Below, piece after piece: positions 8,345 through 15,539 of a DNA stretch of 64,000 nucleotides. A program made the position numbers and the translations under genes. Position 1 is the stretch's first letter. Each line of letters begins with the position of its first letter. The notes under the pieces are model-generated. The model made no database searches. It was given only the letters and a program-made list of their open reading frames with translations, and was not told the origin of the DNA. The stretch comes from Desulfobacteraceae bacterium. GTDB taxonomy: Bacteria > Desulfobacterota > Desulfobacteria > Desulfobacterales > JACKCP01. The stretch is taken from contig JACKCP010000013.1 in assembly GCA_020633955.1 (NCBI GenBank), forward strand, positions 1 through 64,000. The letters are read 5' to 3'.

Positions 8345-9349
8345 TTAAGTTAAAATTGCATCAAGAAAAGATTGTGGATCAAATTTTTGAAGGTCTTCAA
8401 TCTTTTCCCCAACTCCGATGTATTCAACTGGAATCTGAAACTCTTTTTGGATTGCAGCAGCTATCCCACCTTTTGCAGTCCCGTCCATTTTTGTAATTAC
8501 AATCCCTGTTATTTTTACAGCCTCATTAAAAATTTTTGCCTGATTGAGTGCGTTTTGGCCTGTTGAAGCATCGACAACCAGAAGAACTTCATGGGGTGCT
8601 CCTTCAAGACGCTTATTTATTGTAGATCTTATTTTTATAAGTTCTTTCATGAGGTTTTCCTTGTTGTGAAGTCTTCCTGCTGTATCAATTATGATGACAT
8701 CTTTCTTTCTTGCAATCCCTGCATCAACACTGTCAAAGGCAACAGCTGCAGGGTCTGTTTTTTCCTTATGTTTAACAAAATCGCTTCCAGATCTTATTGC
8801 CCATTTTTCAAGCTGTTCAATTGCAGCAGCCCTGAATGTATCTGCAGCTCCGATCAGTACAGATTTGCCCTCACTTGAAAATTTGTGGGCAAGTTTGCCT
8901 ATGGTTGTTGTTTTTCCAACTCCGTTAACGCCTGTTACAAGAATTATATGGGGTTTTTCATAAATTTTATCTTCAGGCTTTTTCATGAACAGTAAAAGCT
9001 GTTTTCTGATAAATTCCTTGAGTTCCTCAGGAGATTTTATTTTTGATTCATTCTCTTCAATAAGGGATATCAGCTCCATGGATGTTTTAACTCCAAGGTC
9101 CGATGAAATAAGTCTTTCTTCAAGCTCTTCAAGGTGGGATATATTAAGTCTGTTTCCTGTAAAAAGATCATCAAGATCTGTTGTAAGAATTTCACGGGTT
9201 TTGGAAAGACCTTTTTTTAGTGATGATAAAAATCCTTTTTTTTCAGTTGTTTCTACTGGTTTTGAATCTTTGATTTCTTTTTTCAGGTTTTCTTCAATCC
9301 AGTTTTCTTCAGATTTTATTTTCTTTTTACTTTTTTTTCCAAATATCAT
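8345..9349 (-). CDS. ftsY: Signal recognition particle receptor FtsY
   Basis: The 334-residue SRP GTPase has an acidic/basic linker (A region, about 1-45), a helical N domain (about 46-125), and a G domain with GVNGVGKTT (140-148), DTAGR (222-226) and TKMDG (286-290). It docks ribosome-SRP complexes at the inner membrane for co-translational insertion. The short Lys/Glu-rich A region is typical of delta-proteobacterial and Gram-positive FtsY. A good AGAGG site precedes the ATG. The gene is monocistronic, convergent with ppsR and divergent from the unknown gene at 9510. Confidence 0.96.
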   Translation of the reverse strand: MIFGKKSKKKIKSEENWIEENLKKEIKDSKPVETTEKKGFLSSLKKGLSKTREILTTDLDDLFTGNRLNISHLEELEERLISSDLGVKTSMELISLIEENESKIKSPEELKEFIRKQLLLFMKKPEDKIYEKPHIILVTGVNGVGKTTTIGKLAHKFSSEGKSVLIGAADTFRAAAIEQLEKWAIRSGSDFVKHKEKTDPAAVAFDSVDAGIARKKDVIIIDTAGRLHNKENLMKELIKIRSTINKRLEGAPHEVLLVVDASTGQNALNQAKIFNEAVKITGIVITKMDGTAKGGIAAAIQKEFQIPVEYIGVGEKIEDLQKFDPQSFLDAILT

Positions 9350-9509
9350 ATTTTTACCTCTTGAATTTTAATTTAAACTATAGCTTATTTTGACTGAAAC
9401 TTCGGTTTAAGATTCAGGAACTGATTTTATAAAAAAAATATGCTGATAAATACAGATTAATCTGGCAAAAAACAAGAAAAGTATTTTCAGCTTTAATCAA
9501 AGGTTTTTT

Positions 9510-10310
9510 ATGCTTACTACAATTATCTGCAGTGGAATATCGTCGGGTGAAAAAAAAATTCTTGAAACAGCCTTGAAATATAAAATTGAAACCAGGGGAT
9601 ATACCACTGAAAAATCCGGGCTGAACACAGAGAAGTTTTGTCTGGAAACTGTTGATTCTGAAAAAGATGCTGATTTCAAAAATGCTGAGCTTGCAGATGG
9701 GATTATATGTTTGTCTCAAACTGCCTTTCTTGAATCAGACTCCCTGATTGATCTTAAGAATTACTGTCTTTTGAATAATATTCATTTCTATTTTCAAGAT
9801 ATTACTTCAGGAAGTATACACGAGATTTCTGACAGGATTGGAAGTTTTGTCTTTGAAAACGGAATATCATCTCTAATGTTTAAAACAGATGATTCTATAA
9901 GGTCTGGCAAAGCAGACTTAATTCAGGCTGTTTTTGAATCCCTTGTTTATATTCTTCTTATGAAAACTAATCCTGAAGCACTTGCTTCTCCTATACATGT
10001 CAAGGCTCCGGATAATTCATCAAGCTCTGCTTCAGTTGAATCAGTTGTTGATGATCTTTTAGAAACTGTTCCCCTTAAGGACAGGGTTATTATTTCAAAC
10101 ATGAGTGAACATGAGCTGCCTGATGTTTTGCTTGTAATGGGAATAACAATTTTATCCAAGTATTACTGGCCAAAAAACAATCTCCTTTTGGATGACTGCG
10201 TTAAAATTTCAGGCCGACAAAACCTTGAAGAGTTTGAAATTGCAGAAATAATAATAAAAATGTTCTGGAAAAAACTTAAGAAAACCCACAGGATAAGACT
10301 TGTGAAATAG
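9510..10310 (+). CDS. Unknown protein, molybdenum-carrier-like N-terminus and DUF6794-like C-terminus
   Basis: The 266-residue protein is not firmly recognised. The N-terminal half (IICSGISSGEKKILETALKY ... ETRGYTTEK ... LADGIICLS) follows the strand-loop-helix pattern of the SLOG/putative molybdenum carrier family, but its GGQTG-type loop is changed to SGISSG. The C-terminal part (about 170-266: ESVVDDLLETVPLKDRVIISNMSEHELPDV, then KYYWPKNNLLLDDC) resembles DUF6794-type helical repeats that end with an aromatic residue before NLLL. It stands alone between ftsY and a repeat-filled gap. Both similarities are by eye and need a profile search. Confidence 0.6.
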   Translation: MLTTIICSGISSGEKKILETALKYKIETRGYTTEKSGLNTEKFCLETVDSEKDADFKNAELADGIICLSQTAFLESDSLIDLKNYCLLNNIHFYFQDITSGSIHEISDRIGSFVFENGISSLMFKTDDSIRSGKADLIQAVFESLVYILLMKTNPEALASPIHVKAPDNSSSSASVESVVDDLLETVPLKDRVIISNMSEHELPDVLLVMGITILSKYYWPKNNLLLDDCVKISGRQNLEEFEIAEIIIKMFWKKLKKTHRIRLVK

Positions 10311-10323
10311 TTTTTGTTATATT

Positions 10324-10447
10324 TAGTGATTGGGCCATAACTAGAATTTTTTGTTCATCTGCAGAAGATAGAAAATTAAAAAGCAGTAACACAATAACTT
10401 ATTCTGAGGATTAAGTTTTGAATCTGACTCAGAAATGGGCAAAAGGC
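10324..10447 (-). repeat. Repeat family A, decayed copy (A5)
   Basis: Reverse orientation: GTGATTGGGCC, AATTTTTTGTTCATCTGC, TTCTGAGGATTAAG, TTTTGAATCTGACTCAG. The centre has diverged. Confidence 0.65.
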
Positions 10448-10493
10448 AGTATTTTATTGATCATAAGTACATATTCCTGAAAAATCACCTGCC

Positions 10494-10521
10494 TTGACAA
10501 TATATTTATCTTTGATATTAA
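10494..10521 (+). promoter_or_regulatory. Possible sigma-70 promoter
   Basis: A perfect TTGACA (10494-10499) lies 16 bases before TATTAA (10516-10521). It is 770 bases from the next gene, so its target is unclear and it may be fortuitous in AT-rich DNA. Confidence 0.3.
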
Positions 10522-10661
10522 TAAGCAATCACTTTGGATTAACAAAACTTCAGTCTTTAAAATACTCCTTAAGTACAAGAAAGGCTGAATTTTTTTAACT
10601 TGTCAAAAAGGGGGATTTAGAAGCCATAATCTGATTGTGTTCATATTTTGTATGTTATGAG

Positions 10662-10751
10662 AGTCCGATTCAGAAGTTAATTCTTAAATACGTAGGTATG
10701 CTAAAGTTTATATTTTTGAATCATCCTTAACAAAACAAAAATTATTGTTTA
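10662..10751 (+). repeat. Repeat family A, strongly decayed copy (A14)
   Basis: Forward orientation: CCGATTCAGAAGTTAATTCT, a GGTATGCTAAAG block, then AACAAAACAAAAATTAT. Recognisable only by the order of blocks. Confidence 0.4.
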
Positions 10752-10952
10752 CTGAAAATTACTTTTATGGACAAAGTCAAGGCTTTGGTTATGTTTTATT
10801 TTTTTATTCATCATATCTTTTCGAAACAATATTTATGCAAATCAAAAATAAGGTTTTTTAAAAAGTTTAAAGAAAAAACCTGTGTCAGTTCCTGTAAAAG
10901 ATTTTATGCAGCTATGTGGATGAAAATTGGGAACGAAGCTGATTTACTCATT

Positions 10953-11070
10953 AATTGGCAAAAAACTGGAATTTTTTGTTCATTTACTGAAGATGAAAAT
11001 TTAATTCTCAGAACCTGGGGTCTTTGGGAATAAATTTTTAATCTTAATTAAGAATGTGCAAAAAGACAGC
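10953..11070 (-). repeat. Repeat family A, decayed copy (A10)
   Basis: Reverse orientation: AATTGGCAAAAAACTGG, AATTTTTTGTTCATTTACTG, GAAGATGAAAATTTAATTCT, ending GTGCAAAAAGACAG. It overlaps the 3' part of the rejected ORF 10767-11033. Confidence 0.6.
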
Positions 11071-11288
11071 TTTTGTCAAGCAGCTGAATGAATGAGAGGA
11101 GCTGGCTTCTGAGTGCAGTTTTAAGTATAATTCGTGTCAAGAATAATGCCGCCTCAGTTAGTTTTTAAACAAAACAGTTATTTTTAACCCTTAGGATTCT
11201 TTAAACCGGCATGTTTTCATTATTGATTACCTGCTTTGGAGGTTTTAAATAAAGGGTGTAAATTTTAATAATATTTCAGGGAGTTAAT

Positions 11289-12692
11289 ATGTCTCATACT
11301 GTAGAAAAAATCGGCGGGACTTCCATGTCCGACTTTGAGAAAGTTCTAAATAATATAATACTGAAAGATAAAGAGAATCCTTATGGAAGGATTTATGTTG
11401 TCTCAGCATATGCAGGTATAACTGATATGCTTCTGGAACATAAAAAAACAAGTGAGCCTGGTGTTTATGGGCTGTTTTCAAACGGAGATGATTCCTGGGC
11501 CTGGGGAGACGCAATAACTAAAGTTGGGGTAAGAATGTGTGAAATCAATGCATCTCTTGAACATTTAGGGCTTGACCTTCAGCTTGCAGACAGGTTTGTC
11601 AAGGAAAGAATAGAAGGTGTAAGAAGCTGTCTTATTGATCTTACAAGGCTTTGTTCCTTTGGTCATTTTCAGCTTGAGGAGCATTTGAGTGCAATAAGGG
11701 AAATGCTCAGTGCTCTTGGAGAAGCTCACAGTGCCCATAACAGCTTTCTTATACTCAATAATGCAGGTATTAATTCAAGGTTTGTAGATTTAACTGGATG
11801 GATGGAAGATGAAAACATGTCCTTTGATGAAAAAATCAGGCATTATTTCAGTGATATTGATCTTTCAGCAGAACTTCCTGTTGTAACTGGTTATACAAGG
11901 TGTAGTGAAGGTATCATGGATACCTATGACAGAGGGTACAGTGAAATAACTTTTTCAAAGGTGGCCTGTATCACAAATGCATCTGAGGGAATAATTCATA
12001 AGGAGTTTCATTTAAGCAGCGGGGATCCAAAAATTGTTGGCGAAGATAAGGTAAGAACCATAGGAAAAACTAATTATGATGTGGCAGATCAGCTTTCGGA
12101 CCTTGGAATGGAGGCCATTCATCCAAGAGCTGCTAAGGGTTTAAGACAGCTTGGCATCCCATTGAGGGTTAAAAATACTTTTGAGCCAGATCATCCCGGT
12201 ACCATAATCAGCAGTGATTACAAAAGTTCGGAGCCGCGGGTTGAGATTATTGCAGGTAGATCCAACCTGTATGGAGTTGAAGTTTTTGATCAGGATACAG
12301 TAGGCCAGTATGACAGAGATTTTATTATATCGGAGTTTTTTTATAATTCCAAAATAAGATATGTAGCAAAAAATCTTAACGCAAATACCATAACTCATTA
12401 TGTGACTGCCTCCCTTGAAAAAATTAATAAGCTGATAGATTCCATTGAAAGAAAATATCCATCAGCCGAAGTGTCTGTAAGAAAAGTTGCAATGGTATCT
12501 GCAATAGGCAGCAACATGTCTGTGCCAGGATTTCTTTGTGCTTCTGCAAAAGCCTTGTATGAAGAAGGGATAAATATCCTTGCGGTTCAGCAGAGTATGA
12601 GGCAGGTTGATATGCAGTTTATTGTTGAAGAAATGGATTTTCAAAAAGCTATTTTAGTTTTGCATAGAGAGCTGATAGAAAAAGCTGAATAA
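11289..12692 (+). CDS. Aspartate kinase, ectoine-type (Ask_Ect-like)
   Basis: The 467-residue protein phosphorylates aspartate in the first step of Lys/Thr/Met (or ectoine) synthesis. The opening VEKIGGTSM (residues 5-13) and the stretches VVSAYAGITDMLLEHKKTSEPGVY and YSEITFSKVA follow the Ask_Ect group, not the common LysC (KFGGTSV) type. C-terminal ACT-like segments (about 320-467) end with a VAMVSAIGSNM block. No ectA, ectB or ectC gene adjoins it, so a general amino-acid role is plausible. There is a strong GGGAG ribosome site. A hairpin terminator candidate follows. Confidence 0.88.
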   Translation: MSHTVEKIGGTSMSDFEKVLNNIILKDKENPYGRIYVVSAYAGITDMLLEHKKTSEPGVYGLFSNGDDSWAWGDAITKVGVRMCEINASLEHLGLDLQLADRFVKERIEGVRSCLIDLTRLCSFGHFQLEEHLSAIREMLSALGEAHSAHNSFLILNNAGINSRFVDLTGWMEDENMSFDEKIRHYFSDIDLSAELPVVTGYTRCSEGIMDTYDRGYSEITFSKVACITNASEGIIHKEFHLSSGDPKIVGEDKVRTIGKTNYDVADQLSDLGMEAIHPRAAKGLRQLGIPLRVKNTFEPDHPGTIISSDYKSSEPRVEIIAGRSNLYGVEVFDQDTVGQYDRDFIISEFFYNSKIRYVAKNLNANTITHYVTASLEKINKLIDSIERKYPSAEVSVRKVAMVSAIGSNMSVPGFLCASAKALYEEGINILAVQQSMRQVDMQFIVEEMDFQKAILVLHRELIEKAE

Positions 12693-12719
12693 ATTTTTTC
12701 AAATTTATATTTTTTAACG

Positions 12720-12757
12720 GAGCGGAATTAATTCAATTTTCGCTCTTTTTATTTTTT
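12720..12757 (+). terminator. Probable rho-independent terminator after aspartate kinase
   Basis: The stem GAGCG (12720-12724) / CGCTC (12741-12745) can be extended by A-T pairs, and is followed by TTTTTATTTTTT. It ends right at the ribosome site of the next gene, so it might also act as a 5' hairpin or attenuator. Confidence 0.5.
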
Positions 12758-12767
12758 GGAGGAAGTC

Positions 12768-13625
12768 ATGACTCTTCGTGATTATTCGTATTCAGTCTGG
12801 TGGAACCTGATTCTCATAACATCAGGGTCCATCATTTATGCCTATGGTTTAAAGGCCATTGCTGTTCCTCACGGGTTTGTTCCTGGCGGGCTGTTTGGAT
12901 TTGGAACTCTGATATATTATTTTTTTAACACTCTTACGCCTGGCATCTGGTTTATTATTTTAAGTATTCCACTTGTTATTGTAGGTTTTTTATATATCAG
13001 TAAAAGATTCATGTTTTACACTTTTTATGCAACCATTGCACTTACCCTTGCCTATGAATTTATTTCCCATGATGCAGGAATAGTAAATCAGTTTTATGCA
13101 GCACTTACATCAGGAGTTATATGCGGAATAGGTGCAGGTATTGTGTTAAAAAGCCTTGGTTCCAATGGTGGTATCGATATAATTGCAATTATTTTATACC
13201 AGAAGTTTAACATAGGTCTTGGTAAGTCATATATGTTTTTCAATGCAGTTATTTTCGGGATCAGTTTTTTATATTTTAAGCCAGATATTATAATTGCATC
13301 AATGATTCTTGTTCTTTTGACATCAGCCTCTCTTGAATATGTTCTTTCAGCATTCAACCAGAGGAAGGTTGTATTTATAATATCTGATTTTTCTGACTAT
13401 ATTGCCGACCAGATTATAAAAAATCTAGGTGTAAGTTCAACCTTTATAAACGGTTATGGTGCCTACATGAGGCAGCCTAAGAATGTTCTGATGACTGTAA
13501 TAAATAATGTTCAGCTTAAAAGGCTTGAGGAAATTGTTTTTACCGAAGATGCAAACGCACTGTTTATAGTTGAAAATACCTTTAATGTTATTGGTTCGTC
13601 TTTTTCAAAAAGAAAAATATATTAA
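12768..13625 (+). CDS. YitT family membrane protein (DUF161 + DUF2179)
   Basis: The start is set at the ATG at 12768 because GGAGGAAG ends three bases upstream (12758-12765). The frame also opens at a TTG at 12756. The 285-residue product has about five or six hydrophobic segments (about 10-180). A soluble DUF2179 domain (about 200-285) follows, with KVVFIISDFSDYIADQIIKNL, NGYGAYMRQPKNVL and EDANALFIVEN. The motif SNGGIDIIAIILYQ, near the end of the membrane part, is characteristic. The family is widespread; its transport role and ligand are not established. Confidence 0.88.
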   Translation: MTLRDYSYSVWWNLILITSGSIIYAYGLKAIAVPHGFVPGGLFGFGTLIYYFFNTLTPGIWFIILSIPLVIVGFLYISKRFMFYTFYATIALTLAYEFISHDAGIVNQFYAALTSGVICGIGAGIVLKSLGSNGGIDIIAIILYQKFNIGLGKSYMFFNAVIFGISFLYFKPDIIIASMILVLLTSASLEYVLSAFNQRKVVFIISDFSDYIADQIIKNLGVSSTFINGYGAYMRQPKNVLMTVINNVQLKRLEEIVFTEDANALFIVENTFNVIGSSFSKRKIY

Positions 13626-13670
13626 ATCAGCTGCTGAATTGGTTTTTAAAGAATTTGAAGGGAAGTGTTG

Positions 13671-13815
13671 TAATTGTTCAGCTGATAACTGAGAAAGAAG
13701 CCAGTCTGATCGAAGAACAGAGATGTATTTTTTCCGGCTGGTTTCTTTCAGGAGATAGTTTCTTTATCTCCTGGCCTGCAGCTTAAGCGAGAAAAAGACT
13801 TGGAAAGAATGCCGC
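13671..13815 (+). repeat. Repeat family B copy (B2)
   Basis: It begins GTAATTGTTCAGCTGATAAC. The core palindrome CAGGAGATAG ... TATCTCCTG is intact. The right arm AAAGAATGCCGCAG can pair with the left region GAGATGTATTTTTTCCGGC. Confidence 0.75.
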
Positions 13816-13886
13816 AGAATGGCCAAGCCGTTTATATTTAAATTAAAGGCTGTGAATTGTTTTGCTTATATAACTTGCCGAAAAAT

Positions 13887-13914
13887 TTGAAATTTTGTAG
13901 AATCTAAATATAAA
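13887..13914 (+). promoter_or_regulatory. Candidate sigma-70 promoter for the universal stress protein gene
   Basis: TTGAAA (13887-13892), 16-base spacer, TATAAA (13909-13914), and an AAGGAG ribosome site just downstream. Confidence 0.5.
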
Positions 13915-13936
13915 TCTTCAAAATAAGGAGTCGGCC

Positions 13937-14392
13937 ATGAAAGAATTTAAGCAAATACTTTTTCCGACAGACCTTTCAGAAATTTCCGGCAAAATGGTCC
14001 CCTATGTTAAAATGATGGCAGATAAATTTGATGCAGATATTCACCTGCTTTTTGTTTGCCGGATGTTTGAAAGTTTGAAAAGCATTTATGTACCTCACCC
14101 TTCACTGGTAGCAATGGAAACTGAAGTTCTCAAGGCAGCTGAGATAAAGATGAAAGAATTTATAAAGGAGTTTTTTCCTGGTATGAAACCCCATTACCGG
14201 GTTGTGTTAGGTGACACTGTTGACGAAATAATGAACTATATTTCCAAAAATCTTATTGACCTTGTAATAGTTGGCACCCATGGAAGAAAAGGTCTTGAAA
14301 GATTTATATTCGGCAGTGTTGCAAAAAGTGTTTTTCAAAGATCTAATGTTCCTGTAATGATAATAAACCCTTATATGGTTGAATGCTTATGA
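13937..14392 (+). CDS. Universal stress protein, UspA family
   Basis: The single-domain 151-residue USP starts with ILFPTDLS and an acidic strand end. It ends with the ATP-binding loop G-x2-G-x9-G-S seen as GTHGRKGLERFIFGSVA, then VPVMIINP. These features mark the ATP-binding class of USPs, which form dimers and influence stress survival. It is probably monocistronic: it has its own promoter candidate and AAGGAG site, and a strong terminator follows at 14480. The exact role cannot be deduced. Confidence 0.93.
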   Translation: MKEFKQILFPTDLSEISGKMVPYVKMMADKFDADIHLLFVCRMFESLKSIYVPHPSLVAMETEVLKAAEIKMKEFIKEFFPGMKPHYRVVLGDTVDEIMNYISKNLIDLVIVGTHGRKGLERFIFGSVAKSVFQRSNVPVMIINPYMVECL

Positions 14393-14721
14393 TTGGTTGA
14401 ATTAACTCAATATTCAATTTATCTGCTGTTCTTTTGATTTGTGGTGAGCAAAAAATCCTTGTTTCCGTCATATCACTGGTTAGCCATTAAAGTTTTTATC
14501 TTTAATGGCTAATTTTTTGTTTAAAAAAATGTAACTCATATCAGGGTATAAGTTAATGATTGAATTCATCATTTATTTGTTTTATAACTCCGGTAGTTTT
14601 TATATTTTAAAATATTAGTTGGTTGTTTAATGTAAATACTTAAATTAATTGCTTTTATTTAAAGCTTCTTTTAAAAATATTAATTGCCGGCTGTTTTTTA
14701 TGTTTAAATTTCAGGAGTAAT
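14393..14721. other. Intergenic region between usp and djlA
   Basis: It holds the terminator at 14480-14520 and otherwise AT-rich sequence with no recognisable gene. A good CAGGAG ribosome site for djlA lies at its end. Confidence 0.5.
14480..14520 (+). terminator. Rho-independent terminator
   Basis: The perfect stem TTAGCCATTAAAG (14480-14492) / CTTTAATGGCTAA (14500-14512) has a 7-base loop and is followed by TTTTTTGTTT. Confidence 0.85.
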
Positions 14722-15498
14722 ATGGGCTGGATAGGAAAATTAATTGGCGGAACAATAGGCCTTGGTCTAGGAGGACCGCTTGGTGCAATCCTTGGTGCCG
14801 CACTTGGCCACAGGTTTGATAAATCAGATGAAAAGTATCTTGAGGGCTTTGGTGGGAAAAAGTCTTCAGATTTTTATAACACAGAAGCCACTCAGCAAAA
14901 AGAGATGATTTTTTTTGTGGCTGCCTTTTCCATGCTTGCAAAAATAGCAAAGGCGGACGGTCAGATTACCGACTCTGAAATAAAAGCAGTTGAAGATTTT
15001 ATGGATAATGACTTAAAGCTTGATTCTTCAAGTAAAAACGCTGCAATAAATATATTCAGGGCTGCCAGGCATTCTTCAGAGTCATTTGAATCGTTTTCAA
15101 GGCAGTTTTACGATGCATTTAAAGATCAGGAGCAGATCCTCGAACTTATGATTGATGTTTTATTCCGTGTTGCTTCAAGTGACGGTTCAATAATTTTGGA
15201 TGAGGAAATCCTCATAAAAAATACATCTTTATTATTTGGATTTTCAGATGCAAAATTTAATTCAATAAAGTCAAAATATTCAAAAATTAACTCAAGTCAT
15301 TATTATGCGGTGCTTAACTGCTCTCCGTCAGATGATACAGCCCATATAAAGAAGCAATACAGGAAGCTAGTCAGCGAATATCATCCAGACAAGATAGTAT
15401 CTAAGGGACTTCCAGATGAATTTGTTGAATTGGCCAATGAAAAATTCAGAGAAATTCAGGAAGCATATGAAGCTGTATCAAAAGAAAGAAATTTATAA
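14722..15498 (+). CDS. djlA: DjlA-like co-chaperone (TerB + J domain)
   Basis: The 258-residue protein starts with a Gly-rich hydrophobic N-terminus (GGTIGLGLGGPLGAILGAALGH), a likely membrane-associated glycine-zipper segment. A TerB-like helical domain follows (about 55-175: MIFFVAAFSMLAKIAKADGQI ... EILIKNTSLLFGF). The C-terminal J domain carries HPD at residues 221-223 (YHPDKI). This order matches DjlA, which stimulates DnaK ATPase at the inner membrane. The N-terminal segment is of the Gly-zipper kind rather than the single helix of E. coli DjlA. It lies just before the sugar dehydratase gene, and CAGGAG precedes the ATG. Confidence 0.88.
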   Translation: MGWIGKLIGGTIGLGLGGPLGAILGAALGHRFDKSDEKYLEGFGGKKSSDFYNTEATQQKEMIFFVAAFSMLAKIAKADGQITDSEIKAVEDFMDNDLKLDSSSKNAAINIFRAARHSSESFESFSRQFYDAFKDQEQILELMIDVLFRVASSDGSIILDEEILIKNTSLLFGFSDAKFNSIKSKYSKINSSHYYAVLNCSPSDDTAHIKKQYRKLVSEYHPDKIVSKGLPDEFVELANEKFREIQEAYEAVSKERNL

Positions 15499-15539
15499 AA
15501 CTCATCTCTATTTTTTTTAATTTATGTTTGGATTTTAGT

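Larger units (their letters stand above)
10311..11288. other. Long non-coding stretch with repeat remnants
   Basis: This is a 978-base gap before the aspartate kinase gene. It contains three decayed A-type repeats (10324, 10662 and 10953, listed separately) and a possible promoter at 10494. An 88-codon ORF at 10767-11033 overlaps the third repeat and has no recognisable protein features. The bases just before 11289 give a good GGGAG ribosome site. Confidence 0.5.
13626..13936. other. Intergenic region before the universal stress protein gene
   Basis: The region holds a B-type repeat (13671-13815) and the candidate usp promoter (13887-13914). No gene is seen. Confidence 0.5.

Noticed and set aside
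10767..11033. ORF of 88 codons in the large gap before the aspartate kinase gene
   Set aside because: It overlaps an A-type repeat copy, has no ribosome site or protein-like pattern and is rich in Phe/Lys from A/T runs.
12756..12767. TTG start for the YitT family gene
   Set aside because: The TTG lies within its own ribosome-binding sequence. The ATG at 12768 has the properly spaced GGAGG.
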